Positions 18,343-28,000 of a DNA stretch of 64,000 nt are shown one piece after another. The DNA is taken from the NCBI RefSeq assembly GCF_019334315.1, contig NZ_JAHWGL010000007.1, positions 25,405-89,404 on the forward strand. Direction: 5' to 3'. Within the stretch, counting starts at the first letter, position 1. Each line of letters starts with the position of its first letter. The stretch comes from Hymenobacter profundi. Its GTDB lineage: Bacteria; Bacteroidota; Bacteroidia; Cytophagales; Hymenobacteraceae. The notes beneath the pieces were generated by a model. The model was given only the letters and a program-made list of their open reading frames with translations, had not been told where the DNA came from and searched no databases. The position numbers and the translations under genes are program-made.

Positions 18343-19073
18343 TTATCTCAATAATCCATACCTAATAATGCAATAAATTGCCCACACCCCGTCACGCTAC
18401 CCTATTTTTTGCCTTCAGCATAGGTGCGGCCATAGCAGCTGATTCCTACTCCATAGATGCGTATACGGGGTAAGTGGGCTACTTTGAGCGTTACTTTCGG
18501 CTCAAAGCCGAAGCGTTTTTCCGCTAGCGTCAGGCCCTGTACGATATCGCGCCAAAAAAGTTTATAACACGTTTCCATATCCGTCAGATTGAGGTTGGCG
18601 AACGAATTGGTCAGCATGGTTAGCCAATGACTGCTGATACTGTGCCACAAAAACAGTACCCGATGAGGACTACCCCCCATAAAGCGTGAGCCATATACCA
18701 AATAGGCTACCCCACGCAGTACAGGTTGCAGCAGTAGGTTGTATTCGGCAGGATCATATTCCAAATCCGCGTCCTGAATTACGATGTAGTTGCCGGTAGC
18801 GGCTCTTATACCGATATGCAGCGCCGCTCCTTTTCCTTAATTCACTGCATGTTTGTGGTACTGCAAAGACAGGTTAGGGTGGTTGGCTTGGTACTGCTGC
18901 ACGGCGTGTGCCGTATTATCCTCAGAGCAATCGTCAACAATAATTACTTCTTTGGCTAGGTTGCTAAGCAATTCCACCGCTTCTATCTGCTCCAGTATTT
19001 TAACAATCGTTGCGCCTTCATTATAAGCCGGAATCACCATAGAAAGCTTACTGACCGGCGCAATAGAACTCAT
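18343..19073 (-). pseudogene. Broken GT2 (dolichol-phosphate-mannose-synthase-like) glycosyltransferase
   Basis: The N-terminus MSSIAPVSKLSMVIPAYNEG with VIIVDDCSEDNT is a GT2 enzyme of the polyprenyl-phosphate sugar type. Reading in one frame, a TAA at 18839-18837 interrupts [18 protein letters not shown], where relatives have NQGKGAAL, so CAA has become TAA. The same frame then continues through [12 protein letters not shown] and [12 protein letters not shown] to a TAG after AEGKK. Adding one base to the six-A run there restores IG-stop-RDGVWAIYCIIRYGLLR and a stop at 18343. The family normally reads GKKIGW, so the frameshift is followed by a TGG-to-TAG change. Three lesions point to a decayed gene rather than one sequencing error. 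Confidence 0.85.
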
Positions 19074-19104
19074 GCAGCAAAGAGAAAACCTAGAGTGGAA
19101 GTAG

Positions 19105-21012
19105 CTACGCTTGCATCCATTTTTTCCACCACCACTGAAATACGATAAGCGCCCAGATGCGGGCGTGCACGTCGCCGGGGCTACGGGAGAATAGTTGGGT
19201 TTTGAGGGCGCGAATAGCTCCTATGTCGAAAATCCCTTGGGCTTCGATGAATGCATCGGAAAGCAGGTCATCTTCAATCAGCGGACGCAGCTCGCCGCGG
19301 AACCACTTAAGCAAGGGCACTTCGAAGCCGTGCTTGGGACGCTTGTATAGCTCCTCGGGCAACATAGGCCGGAAAGCATCCTGCACAATCTTCTTTTTCA
19401 GATTCTCGTCAATTTTGCTCGATACCGGTAGGGAGAAAGCAAAGTTAACCACATTGTGGTCCAGAAACGGCGGACGCACCTCCAACGAGCAAGCCATGCT
19501 CATTAGATCTACCTTAGCCAACATATCGTAGGGTAGCACCAGCTGTACATCGGTGAGTAGTACCTCATTCAGGTCACCGTCGGCGTGCAGGTGTTGCAGA
19601 ATGTCTTTGCGGCGTTTGTCGGCTAGCTTCTTGTTGATTTTCTCCTGGGCAGCGGGGCTGAGCAGACTACGCGCATCGGTGGCCGAAGCAAAGGTAGCCC
19701 AATCCCAATACCGATCTTTGGGGCCGCTGAGCATGCCGCGCGAAAAGCGCTGGAATTGCCGCACCCGGTTGCCAAAGAATGAGTTGCGTGATTTAGGCAA
19801 CACATCCCACAGCAGGTTCAGGCTGGTCACGGCCTCGGCCTTGAAGCCGCCCTGCCGCACCTGAAACTCCCCCATGTGCTTGTTATAGCCCGAAAATAGC
19901 TCATCGGCCCCATCACCGGACAGGGCCACAGTTACTTTCTCGCGGGTGCGCTTGCTCAGAATATACACCGCCAATGCTGAGGAATCAGCGAAGGGCTCAT
20001 CGAGATAGTTCAGCACATCGAAGATGTGGTCGTATAAATCCTGGTTGGTAAGCGAGAAAACCGTGTGATTGGTCTTATAGCGGTCGGCTACCAGCTTGGC
20101 GTATTTAGTTTCGTCGAAAAACGGCTCGTCGCGGTAACCAATGCTGAAGGTGTTTAGGTGCTGCGTATGACGCGAGGCCAGTGCCACTACCACAGATGAA
20201 TCGATGCCCCCGCTCAGGAAAGCACCCAGCGGCACGTCGGCTACCAGACGGCGTGATGTGGCATCATCGAGCAAATCAACCAGCTTTTTCTGTTGCTGCT
20301 CGTAGCTGAGTTTGTTCTTTTGGACCTTCTTGGGGTCATAGGGCACTTTGTACCAGCGCTTGCGCACTACCTTCTTGCCTTTGATATAAAGATAGTGGCC
20401 GGGTAATAATTTCTTGACCCCTTTGAAAATAGTGGCCGGACCCGGAATGTAGTTCAGCTGCAAATAATGACTCAGCGATGTATAATCCAGTTTACGTGGC
20501 ACGCCCAGCGCCAGCAGCGACTTCATCTCGGAGCCAAATAGTAATTTGTCTTCGTCGCGGTACACCAAGATGGGCTTCTCCCCCATTCGGTCGCGGGCAA
20601 TGAATAAGGAGTTTTCCTCTTTATCATAAATCGCCAAGCCGAAGAATCCGTTGAGCTTCTTCAGAAAGTTTCGGCCCTCAGTGATATAGAGTTGAAGAAT
20701 AACCTCAGTATCGGTCTGGGAATGAAAGCGGCAGCCTTTTGCTACTAGCTTTTGCCGCAACTCCTTAAAGTTGAATATCTCCCCGTTAAAGACAATGGTA
20801 TAGCGCTCCGACTCGTCGGTCATGGGCTGGTTGCCATCGGCCGACAAATCTAGAATGGCCAGACGGCGGAAGCCTAAGCCTACGCAGTCGTATACGTATT
20901 GCCCCCGCGAGTCGGGGCCGCGGCTCTCAATGGCATCGGTAGCGGCGGGTAGGGCGGCCAGCGTCGTGCGACCCGCATCAGTAAAGGCGAATGTTCCGGT
21001 AATTCCACACAT
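19105..21012 (-). CDS. asnB: Asparagine synthase (glutamine-hydrolysing)
   Basis: 635 aa. The mature N-terminus begins Cys2 (MCGITGTF), the glutaminase nucleophile, followed by ESRGPDSRG and FNGEIFN of the class II amidotransferase domain. The synthetase domain has the PP-loop SGGIDSS at 267-273 and DEPFADSSALAVY downstream. AsnB makes asparagine from aspartate, ATP and glutamine. Within polysaccharide loci, AsnB-like proteins are often taken to amidate a sugar acid or modify a glycan, and here ugd provides a possible uronate. It is the first minus-strand gene of the locus. A TACTTTTA box at about 21031-21038 on the minus strand resembles the Bacteroidota -7 element with one mismatch. Confidence 0.92.
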   Translation of the reverse strand: MCGITGTFAFTDAGRTTLAALPAATDAIESRGPDSRGQYVYDCVGLGFRRLAILDLSADGNQPMTDESERYTIVFNGEIFNFKELRQKLVAKGCRFHSQTDTEVILQLYITEGRNFLKKLNGFFGLAIYDKEENSLFIARDRMGEKPILVYRDEDKLLFGSEMKSLLALGVPRKLDYTSLSHYLQLNYIPGPATIFKGVKKLLPGHYLYIKGKKVVRKRWYKVPYDPKKVQKNKLSYEQQQKKLVDLLDDATSRRLVADVPLGAFLSGGIDSSVVVALASRHTQHLNTFSIGYRDEPFFDETKYAKLVADRYKTNHTVFSLTNQDLYDHIFDVLNYLDEPFADSSALAVYILSKRTREKVTVALSGDGADELFSGYNKHMGEFQVRQGGFKAEAVTSLNLLWDVLPKSRNSFFGNRVRQFQRFSRGMLSGPKDRYWDWATFASATDARSLLSPAAQEKINKKLADKRRKDILQHLHADGDLNEVLLTDVQLVLPYDMLAKVDLMSMACSLEVRPPFLDHNVVNFAFSLPVSSKIDENLKKKIVQDAFRPMLPEELYKRPKHGFEVPLLKWFRGELRPLIEDDLLSDAFIEAQGIFDIGAIRALKTQLFSRSPGDVHARIWALIVFQWWWKKWMQA

Positions 21013-21136
21013 AGCAGTGGGTAAAAGTACGAAGTCTGCGGACTACCCTGTAAATAAAGTGCCAGATACCTCCGCAACCAAAGCCCGGCTGGTTTAGTAC
21101 ACCTTGGTACCTGCTCACCCTCAGCCTCCCTTTATT

Positions 21137-21625
21137 ATGAATCTGCAAGAACAAATGAGCCTACAAAAGCAATTTGAAGTCGCCATTACGCGCGTAGACG
21201 CCCTACCTGCCGAAAAAGGCGCTGAACACATGACTGACCTCTACGGTCTCTACAAACAAGCCACCGACGGCGACCACGACACTAAACATGACGAGGTAGA
21301 CACCGACGACCACGACAATCCCAACGGCCCTGCCGGCCTCTCACAGGCACAGTGGGACTCGTGGAGCAAGTATAAAGGAATGCCCGAGGAAGAAGCCAAA
21401 CGTCAGTATGTGGCCTTAGTCGAAAAAATTGCCGGCCCGGTAGGCGAGGCGGCTAATATTATCACTGGAAACGGCCAGCCTGCTACTGCTACTCAGGTAA
21501 ATCCTGCTGGTACTGCCAGAGTTGATGATCCGCAGCCTGGAAAATCGGCCCCTGGTGGCTTGCAAGGTAACCTAGAAAGTGGCACTCCTTATGGTGGCGA
21601 AGATGACTTAAAGCTAAAGCCATAA
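21137..21625 (+). CDS. Acyl-CoA-binding-protein (ACBP) domain protein
   Basis: 162 aa from the ATG at 21137 (MNLQEQMSLQKQFEVAIT). The ACBP signature is visible: LYGLYKQATDGD, then GLSQAQWDSWSKYKGMPEEEAKRQYVALVEKI, matching the KQAT-GD and W-x-W-K-GM-EA--Y landmarks of the four-helix fold that holds medium- and long-chain acyl-CoA. Between these halves lies an acidic, histidine-containing insertion (DHDTKHDEVDTDDHDNPN) not usual in the family, and after the domain a roughly 55-residue Gly/Pro/Thr-rich tail of low complexity. There is no signal peptide, so it is probably cytoplasmic. It is a monocistronic plus-strand gene divergent from asnB. A role in lipid handling is inferred from the family only. 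Confidence 0.8.
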   Translation: MNLQEQMSLQKQFEVAITRVDALPAEKGAEHMTDLYGLYKQATDGDHDTKHDEVDTDDHDNPNGPAGLSQAQWDSWSKYKGMPEEEAKRQYVALVEKIAGPVGEAANIITGNGQPATATQVNPAGTARVDDPQPGKSAPGGLQGNLESGTPYGGEDDLKLKP

Positions 21626-21693
21626 ATTTAGATAATGGTAATTTGTTGGCTATTAATGCCTCATGCTAACAAATTACCATTATCTAAATTTAT
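21622..21693. terminator. Long bidirectional hairpin between convergent genes
   Basis: 29-base arms (21622-21650 and 21665-21693) pair with one mismatch around a 14-base loop. The left arm contains the last bases of the ACBP stop codon. The A/T-rich outer part gives U-runs on both strands, so it can end transcription of the ACBP gene and of the convergent putative glycosyltransferase. Confidence 0.75.
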
Positions 21694-21716
21694 TTCAGCA
21701 GAACATATATTTAACT

Positions 21717-22637
21717 TTACAAACAAATTTGCTCGTTCTTAAAATAAGCATCAGAATAAAAATATTTATTAAACCTTTCTACACGATCATACTGATGCAA
21801 AATATTTGGCGTATACTTATTATATGTCAATAATTTGTCTTTTAATTCCATCTTATCTTCTAATTCAGAATTAATTGTTAAAACAATATTTCCATTATCA
21901 TACTTTTCAGCAAAAGGAATAACATTACAAAAGATCATATAGTTAAATATACCTTGATCCATACCTAAAATATTCAAAGGAATCTTGTGCTCAATGCAGG
22001 TTTTCATAAAAGCCCTTAAAAAATTTAGTATTCCATCATAAGTACCCATAATTGTTCCAGAGCAAAAAATAGGTTCAGAAGCCATTTGACTAAGCACCTT
22101 TTTGCCAAAGCCCTGTTCTATCCAAGCTCGGTTATGAGATTGATCAATTAACTTAACACCTGGCGCCTCGCGAAATACAGCCAATATAGAATCTAACCCA
22201 AGGAAAGGGTTTTGCTGAAAGACAACATCTCTGACATCAGTGATAAGTATTTTATCATATACTTCATTATTAATAAGATAATTGTAATAATAAGCGTATC
22301 GAGCTGTTTGTCGTTCATACAAATAGATGAAATATTTAATAAATTTAGATTTAAAACCTCCAATATTAGCTTGTAAGTAATTATGGACAGCAGTTTGAGC
22401 AGGCTTTTGCATAAGAAGCTTACCCAACAATCTTTTGAATATTGTCTTCCTGAATACCGGCTCGAACAGTATATCAATATCAAGCTGCATCTTTACTTCA
22501 GGAGGAATATGTAAATTATCATCAGCAATTAAAACTAACTTACCTTTGTACTGGCATTTAATTAGCGAGAGTACAAATGGCTTAATTTTTTCAAATGTAT
22601 AGCCAATTGCCAGACCCATGATTAGATTACGCTGCAT
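21717..22637 (-). CDS. Putative GT-A-fold glycosyltransferase, AT-rich
   Basis: 306 aa (alternative start at Met7, MGLAIGYTFEKI). I do not recognise a named family. A GT-A-like layout is visible: a first strand with GLAIGYTFEKIKPFVLSL, KLVLIADDN, and ILITDVRDVVFQQNPF, where DVRD is a DxD-type metal motif, followed by IFCSGTIMGTYDGILNFL and LGMDQGIFNYMIF, which resemble acceptor-side elements of nucleotide-sugar transferases. It has no signal peptide or clear membrane segment. The DNA is strongly AT-rich compared with both flanks, suggesting horizontal acquisition. It stands alone between the polysaccharide locus and metabolic genes and may be a displaced glycan gene. Confidence 0.6.
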   Translation of the reverse strand: MQRNLIMGLAIGYTFEKIKPFVLSLIKCQYKGKLVLIADDNLHIPPEVKMQLDIDILFEPVFRKTIFKRLLGKLLMQKPAQTAVHNYLQANIGGFKSKFIKYFIYLYERQTARYAYYYNYLINNEVYDKILITDVRDVVFQQNPFLGLDSILAVFREAPGVKLIDQSHNRAWIEQGFGKKVLSQMASEPIFCSGTIMGTYDGILNFLRAFMKTCIEHKIPLNILGMDQGIFNYMIFCNVIPFAEKYDNGNIVLTINSELEDKMELKDKLLTYNKYTPNILHQYDRVERFNKYFYSDAYFKNEQICL

Positions 22638-22731
22638 GTTGATACAGTATTTTTTAACAGAAAACGAAATTTATTTTTTTAAGCATCTATATCAAATTCA
22701 AACCCTTCGTTATCTTAATCTATTCGATTTT

Positions 22732-24153
22732 TCACTCTGTGGACTTGAAAATTTTACCCGGATTCATAATACCATGCGGATCAAATACCTTCTTGATGCC
22801 GCGCATCAGGTTGAGATTGGCTTCTTTTAACGCGATGCCGATATAGCCTTGCTGCACTAATCCGATGCCATGCTCGCCGCTGATTGTGCCGCCTAATTTT
22901 ACACACAGCTCAAAGATTTCGGAAATAGGCTTGCGCAGGCCTACATTCCATTTTTCGTCGTCTAAGTCGCCGCGGATGATATTGACATGTAGGTTACCGT
23001 CGCCAGCGTGGCCGTAGCACACACTCTTAAAACCGTAGCGAGCCCCTATCTCCTTCACGCCTCGTAGCAGGGTAGGCAGCTCCGCGCGGGGCACTACCGT
23101 ATCTTCTTCTTTGTACACCGAGTTGTAGCGCACCGAGTTGCCAATGTTGCGACGAATTTTCCACAACTCGTCTTTCTGTGTGGCGTTATCGGCCAGTAGG
23201 ATTTCGCCTACGTCGTAGTTCTCCAGTACTGTATATACCTGCTCGGCCTCTTTATACAGATCATCCAGGTCCTGGCCGTCCAGTTCGATAAGTAGATGTG
23301 CTGTAATATCATCTGGCAGAGTAAGCGGAATTTTCAGGTAATCGGAAGACCACGCAATAGCTTCGCGCTCCATAAACTCCATACCCGATGGGATGATACC
23401 CGCCCGGAACACTGCCGATACTGCCTCTGCTGCCTGTGCTTCCTGGCGGAAGGGTACCAGCATTAGAATGTTGTGCTTAGGGTAGGGCAACAGCCGAAAT
23501 ACCACTTTTGTGATGATGCCAAGCGTACCTTCCGAGCCTACCATCAGCTGAGTTAGGTTGTAGCCAGTAGAGTTTTTGAGCGTATTGGCTGCTGTCCAGA
23601 TGATATCACCGGTAGGTAATACCACTTGCAGATTTAGTACGTAGTCGCGGGTAGTACCATATTTCACCGCTTTAGGACCACCACTGCTATGGGCCAGATT
23701 GCCTCCTAAAAAGCAACTACCCTTGCTGGCCGGATCAGGAGGGTAGAACAGTCCCACGGCTTGCACAGCCTGCTGAAATGCTTCATTTACTACCCCTGGC
23801 TCTACGGTAGCCTGCAAATTGCGCTCATCGATTTCAACGATTTTATTGAGCCGATCGGTACTGAGCAATACTCCATTGTGCACAGGCAGGGCCCCGCCGC
23901 TTAAGCCAGTACCAGCGCCGCGGGGCGTCACCGGAATGTGGTGTTTATGGCAGAGATGCACAATCTGGCTGATTTCCTCAGCGTTAGCGGGTCGGAGAAC
24001 CACATCGGGTGCGTAGTGTAAGTCCTCGGTGTGGTCGCGGCCGTAGTCGGCGTACGCATCGGCTTCAGCGTGCTGAGCGGTTAAGATGTATGCCGGGCCT
24101 ACTATTTGCTCGAAAGCAGCAATCAGCTCGGGAGTGAGAGACTGGAAATTCAT
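22732..24153 (-). CDS. FAD-linked oxidase, GlcD / D-lactate dehydrogenase type
   Basis: 473 aa from the ATG at 24153 (MNFQSLTPELIAAFEQIVG). The PCMH-type FAD domain has VVLRPANAEEISQIV and PRGAGTGLSGGALPVHNGV; the C-terminal cap has CYGHAGDGNLHVNI and GTISGEHGIG, with histidines of the active site, and ends NPGKIF. Such enzymes oxidise 2-hydroxyacids (glycolate, D-lactate) and pass electrons to the quinone pool or a partner. No glcE or glcF partner is adjacent. The gene is divergent from the NlpC/P60 gene with the start codons close together. The substrate is unknown. Confidence 0.88.
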   Translation of the reverse strand: MNFQSLTPELIAAFEQIVGPAYILTAQHAEADAYADYGRDHTEDLHYAPDVVLRPANAEEISQIVHLCHKHHIPVTPRGAGTGLSGGALPVHNGVLLSTDRLNKIVEIDERNLQATVEPGVVNEAFQQAVQAVGLFYPPDPASKGSCFLGGNLAHSSGGPKAVKYGTTRDYVLNLQVVLPTGDIIWTAANTLKNSTGYNLTQLMVGSEGTLGIITKVVFRLLPYPKHNILMLVPFRQEAQAAEAVSAVFRAGIIPSGMEFMEREAIAWSSDYLKIPLTLPDDITAHLLIELDGQDLDDLYKEAEQVYTVLENYDVGEILLADNATQKDELWKIRRNIGNSVRYNSVYKEEDTVVPRAELPTLLRGVKEIGARYGFKSVCYGHAGDGNLHVNIIRGDLDDEKWNVGLRKPISEIFELCVKLGGTISGEHGIGLVQQGYIGIALKEANLNLMRGIKKVFDPHGIMNPGKIFKSTE

Positions 24154-24183
24154 GGTAGAAAAAGAACAAATGACCGATTCACC

Positions 24184-24191
24184 TATCTTTG
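24184..24191 (+). promoter_or_regulatory. Candidate -7 box of the NlpC/P60 gene
   Basis: TATCTTTG matches the Bacteroidota -7 consensus TAnnTTTG exactly. It ends 5 bases before the ATG at 24197, so the message would have little or no leader. No TTG -33 element was found at the expected spacing. Confidence 0.45.
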
Positions 24192-24196
24192 TGCCG

Positions 24197-24874
24197 ATGC
24201 AGGCATCCATCGCGAAGGTACAGTATTCGGAGCAGGCGCGGCGGCTTTTCACTATTTTCCTGATGGGGATAGTGTTGTGGCTCAGCTCCTGCAACGGCAC
24301 CCGCAAAGTAAATTACCGCAACGGCCGCTATTACTCGGCCCGCGATATGGCCCGCATGAAGGCCGAGGATCGGCGCCGCGGCACCAGCCGGAGTCGCCCG
24401 ATGGCCCGCACCAAGACCCGAAAGGCCCTACCCTCCGGCCGCACCAAGATTGTGGTGAAACGCAGTTCTCTGCCAGCTAATGTGCCGCGCGAAATGGCCA
24501 CTGTCATTGCCACGGCCCGCTCCTACCAGGGCACTCCTTATAAGTTTGGTGGCACCTCCCGTTTGGGTATGGACTGCTCAGGGCTGCTCTATAATTCATT
24601 TGCAGCTATAAACGTAGCCATTCCGCGCTCCTCCAACGAACAGGCCGCTTGGGGCGACCCCGTGAAACCCCAAAACCTACAAGTAGGGGATTTAATATTC
24701 TTCGGCGCCAATCCTGGCAGCGGCACCATTACGCACGTGGGTATGGTGACGGAGTCTAGCACCGAGGGAGTGCAATTTATTCATGCATCCAGCTCATTGG
24801 GGGTTACTGAAAACAGTCTGGAGACAGATTATTACCTCAGCCGGTTTATTAAGGCTGTGCGTCCTAGATTATAA
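24197..24874 (+). CDS. NlpC/P60-family cell-wall peptidase lipoprotein
   Basis: 225 aa from the ATG at 24197; earlier in-frame ATGs at 24152 and 24170 precede the candidate promoter box. A basic N-terminus leads into LFTIFLMGIVLWLSSC, a lipoprotein signal with Cys32. A basic linker rich in Arg and Lys spans about 43-90. The NlpC/P60 domain follows: GTPYKFGGTSRLGMDCSGLL with catalytic Cys127, THVGMV with His180, and FIHASSS with His196. These enzymes cleave peptidoglycan stem peptides, usually the gamma-D-Glu to diamino-acid bond. It is expected in the periplasm, anchored by lipid. The catalytic set is complete. Confidence 0.88.
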   Translation: MQASIAKVQYSEQARRLFTIFLMGIVLWLSSCNGTRKVNYRNGRYYSARDMARMKAEDRRRGTSRSRPMARTKTRKALPSGRTKIVVKRSSLPANVPREMATVIATARSYQGTPYKFGGTSRLGMDCSGLLYNSFAAINVAIPRSSNEQAAWGDPVKPQNLQVGDLIFFGANPGSGTITHVGMVTESSTEGVQFIHASSSLGVTENSLETDYYLSRFIKAVRPRL

Positions 24875-24930
24875 TTAATTGACAATTAACTTTATAAGTA
24901 GATTTCTTTCAATTGACTCCTTTACAACGT

Positions 24931-24975
24931 AACAATTTCTTAACATTATCTCCAACAGCAGAACTATTACTTTTG
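24931..24975 (+). promoter_or_regulatory. Promoter region of the first TonB-dependent receptor
   Basis: TACTTTTG at 24968-24975 matches the Bacteroidota -7 consensus TAnnTTTG. AACAATTT starts exactly 37 bases upstream of it, and the same pair with the same spacing precedes the second receptor. No -33 TTG is present. Confidence 0.55.
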
Positions 24976-25028
24976 CGGCGTTTTTCCTTAGTCCTTAGCG
25001 AGCTTTTTTTCACTTTTTCCTTCTCTTT

Positions 25029-28000
25029 ATGAGACAAACACTTTTACGCAACTTGCTTGTGCTACTGCTGACAGTTTTGTCAGTACAGCGTGGCTGGACG
25101 CAGGGGGCTACTACGGCGGCCATGAACGGTACCATTACCGATCAGACTGGTAGTGGCCTACCCGGCGCCACCATCATTGCCGTGCATACGCCCACCAACA
25201 CGCAGTATGTAGCGCCTACCAATTCGGATGGACGCTTTAACATTCAGGGTATGCGCGTGGGTGGTCCGTACTCAGTGCGCGTAACGTTTGTGGGCTACCA
25301 AGACGTAACCCGTGATGGTATTTTTCTGACCCTCGGCCAGAATCTGCGCTTAGATGTTAATCTGAGCGAATCGACGCAGCAGTTGGGTGAGGTAGTGGTT
25401 TCAGGCCGCCGCGACCCAGTAATTAATTCGGGCCGTACAGGAGCCGAAACGAACGTGAGCCGTGCTCAGATTCAGAATCTACCTACTCTAAGCCGTTCAT
25501 TAAACGACTTCACTCGTCTTTCCCCCCAAGCTAATGGTGGTGGTAGCAGTTCTATTGGTGGAGCCAATAACCGGTATAATAATATCACCATTGACGGCGC
25601 TGTCAATAATGATATTTTTGGACTAGCTAGTAGTGGTACACCTGGAGGTCAGGCTGGTACTACTCCTATTGCGCTGGATGCTATTGATCAGATTCAGGTA
25701 GTAGTTGCTCCTTATGATATAACGCTAGGCAACTTTGCTGGTGGTGGTATCAACGCAGTAACTCGCTCAGGTTCAAATGATCTGTCGGCTTCCATCTATG
25801 GTTTTGGACGTAATCAAAATACTATTGGCAAAAGCGTTACTCGTGATGCTAATGGCAATCGGACACGCGTAGATGAGTTCTACAACTACCAAACTGGTTT
25901 CCGAGTTGGTGGTGCTGTTGTGAAGGATAAAGTATTCTTTTTCCTAAATGCCGAAATTGCTCGTAACAGCACTCCTCTAACCTTCTTACCTGGTACGGAT
26001 GGGTCTACGTTGGATCCTGCTGTTATTAATGAGATTGGTTCGCTAGCTCTCTCTCGCTACGGTTATGAGGTAGGAGCTACGGGCGAAATCAACCGTCGCA
26101 CGCAGAGTAACAAGATATTTGCTCGCTTAGACTTCAACCTTTCGGAAAACAATACGCTGACGTTGCGTCATAATTTCATTGATGCTTTTGATGATAATAT
26201 TTCGCGTAGTTCTAACCAATTCCGTTTTGGTAACAACGGTTACCGTTTTGATAACTCGACTAATACCTCAGTAGCAGAATTGAATAGCCGCTTAGGCCGC
26301 TATTCCAATAAACTAATTCTGAGCTACAACAGAATCCGGGATCAGCGTAGTACGCTTGGAGAGTTGTTCCCCCAATTTCAGATAACAGAAAATGGAAATA
26401 CCTATGTACTGGGTACAGAACGTAGCTCGGCTGCCAACAGTCTGGATCAGGACATTGTAGAATTGACAGATAACCTGACGGCTGGCTTTGGTAAGCATAC
26501 GCTCACTGTAGGCACGCACAACGAATTCTATAAGTTCCGTAATCTGTTTCTCAACAACGGCAACGGATACTATACATTCCGTTCGCTAGCCGATTTTCGT
26601 AATAACCGGTCAAACCGAATTCAAGCCGCCTACCCTACTGCTGACAATGGCGAAGCCTCCTTCTCAGCTTTACAGTTGGGTTTCTACGCACAAGATCAGT
26701 ACGCACCAATAGAGAATCTGCGTCTGACCCTGGGAGTTCGTCTTGATATCCCCGTATTCTTCGATAAGCCCGGTTTCAACCAGGGCGTAACCACACAATT
26801 TGGCAGCGATTTGCGCACTGATAATGTACCTAGCGGCCAGCTTCTGTGGGCACCCCGTCTAGGCTTTAACTGGGATGTGAACAACGACTCTAAAGTGCAA
26901 GTGCGTGGTGGTACAGGAATCTTCACGGGCCGAGTGCCGTTTGTTTGGATTTCAAACAGCTACACCAACAGTGGTCTAATTCAGGGCGCAGTTGACGTGA
27001 CAAACCCAGCAGCTACGCAGAATGGAAATGGCCAAGTAGGAGTATTGACCGACATTTCACGCTTCCCAAGCTATTATAGCTCTGGTGCTGTTAGCACATC
27101 ACAAATCAATCTACTTGGCAAAGACTTTAAGCTTCCTCAAGTATGGCGCACCAACCTCGCAGTTGATTTCCGCCTACCCGGTGATGTAGTAGCTACCGTT
27201 GAGGGTATCTATTCTAAGACGATCAACGATATTTATTATCAAGATATCAACTTAACGGATCCAGTTGGTCGTCTAGCCGGTCCGGATCAACGGCCTGTAT
27301 ATGCTGCTGAGACGAAAGACAGGCGCGTTAATTCTAACTATACTAACGTTTACTTGTTGCAAAATACCAGCCGTGGCTATCGGTATAACGCAACAGCTCA
27401 GTTGCAGAAGCAATTTATCAGTGGCTTGAATACGTCGTTGTCCTACACATATGGGGTTGCAAAGGAAATCAACAGTGGTTCCAGCAGCACAGCCTCATCC
27501 AACTTCCAGTTCAATCAGATTGTGGCCGATCCTAATAACCCCGAGTTAGGCTACTCTCGCAACGACCAACGCCACCGTATTCTGGCGACTGCTGGTTATA
27601 AGTTCACCTACGCTGGTGAAAAGCTTGCCACTACTATCTCAGCTGTATACGAAGGTTATGCTGGCGCACCCCTTACGTATATATACGGCAACAACAGTGA
27701 CCTGAACCGAGATAATAACTTCGGCAACGACTTGCTCTACGTACCCCGCGATGTGCGCGACGGTAATGAAATCATTCTTGTGCAGACTGCAGCTGACCGC
27801 ACAGCTAACCGAAGCTTGTCACAAATTCAGGATGAGTTTAATACTTTCATTGAGAACGACCCCTACTTGCGCAGCCACCGTGGCCAGTATGTAGAGCGTT
27901 TCGGCGCACGTTTGCCCTGGACCCACCAAGTGGATTTGCGCGTTGCGCAGGATTTCAACTTCATGGCTGGCGGAAAGCGCAACACGATCCAGATTACTTT

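Noticed and set aside
18837..18839. Stop codon in the GT2 gene as programmed recoding
   Set aside because: No recoding signal is visible, and a frameshift and another stop follow downstream, so decay is the simpler reading.
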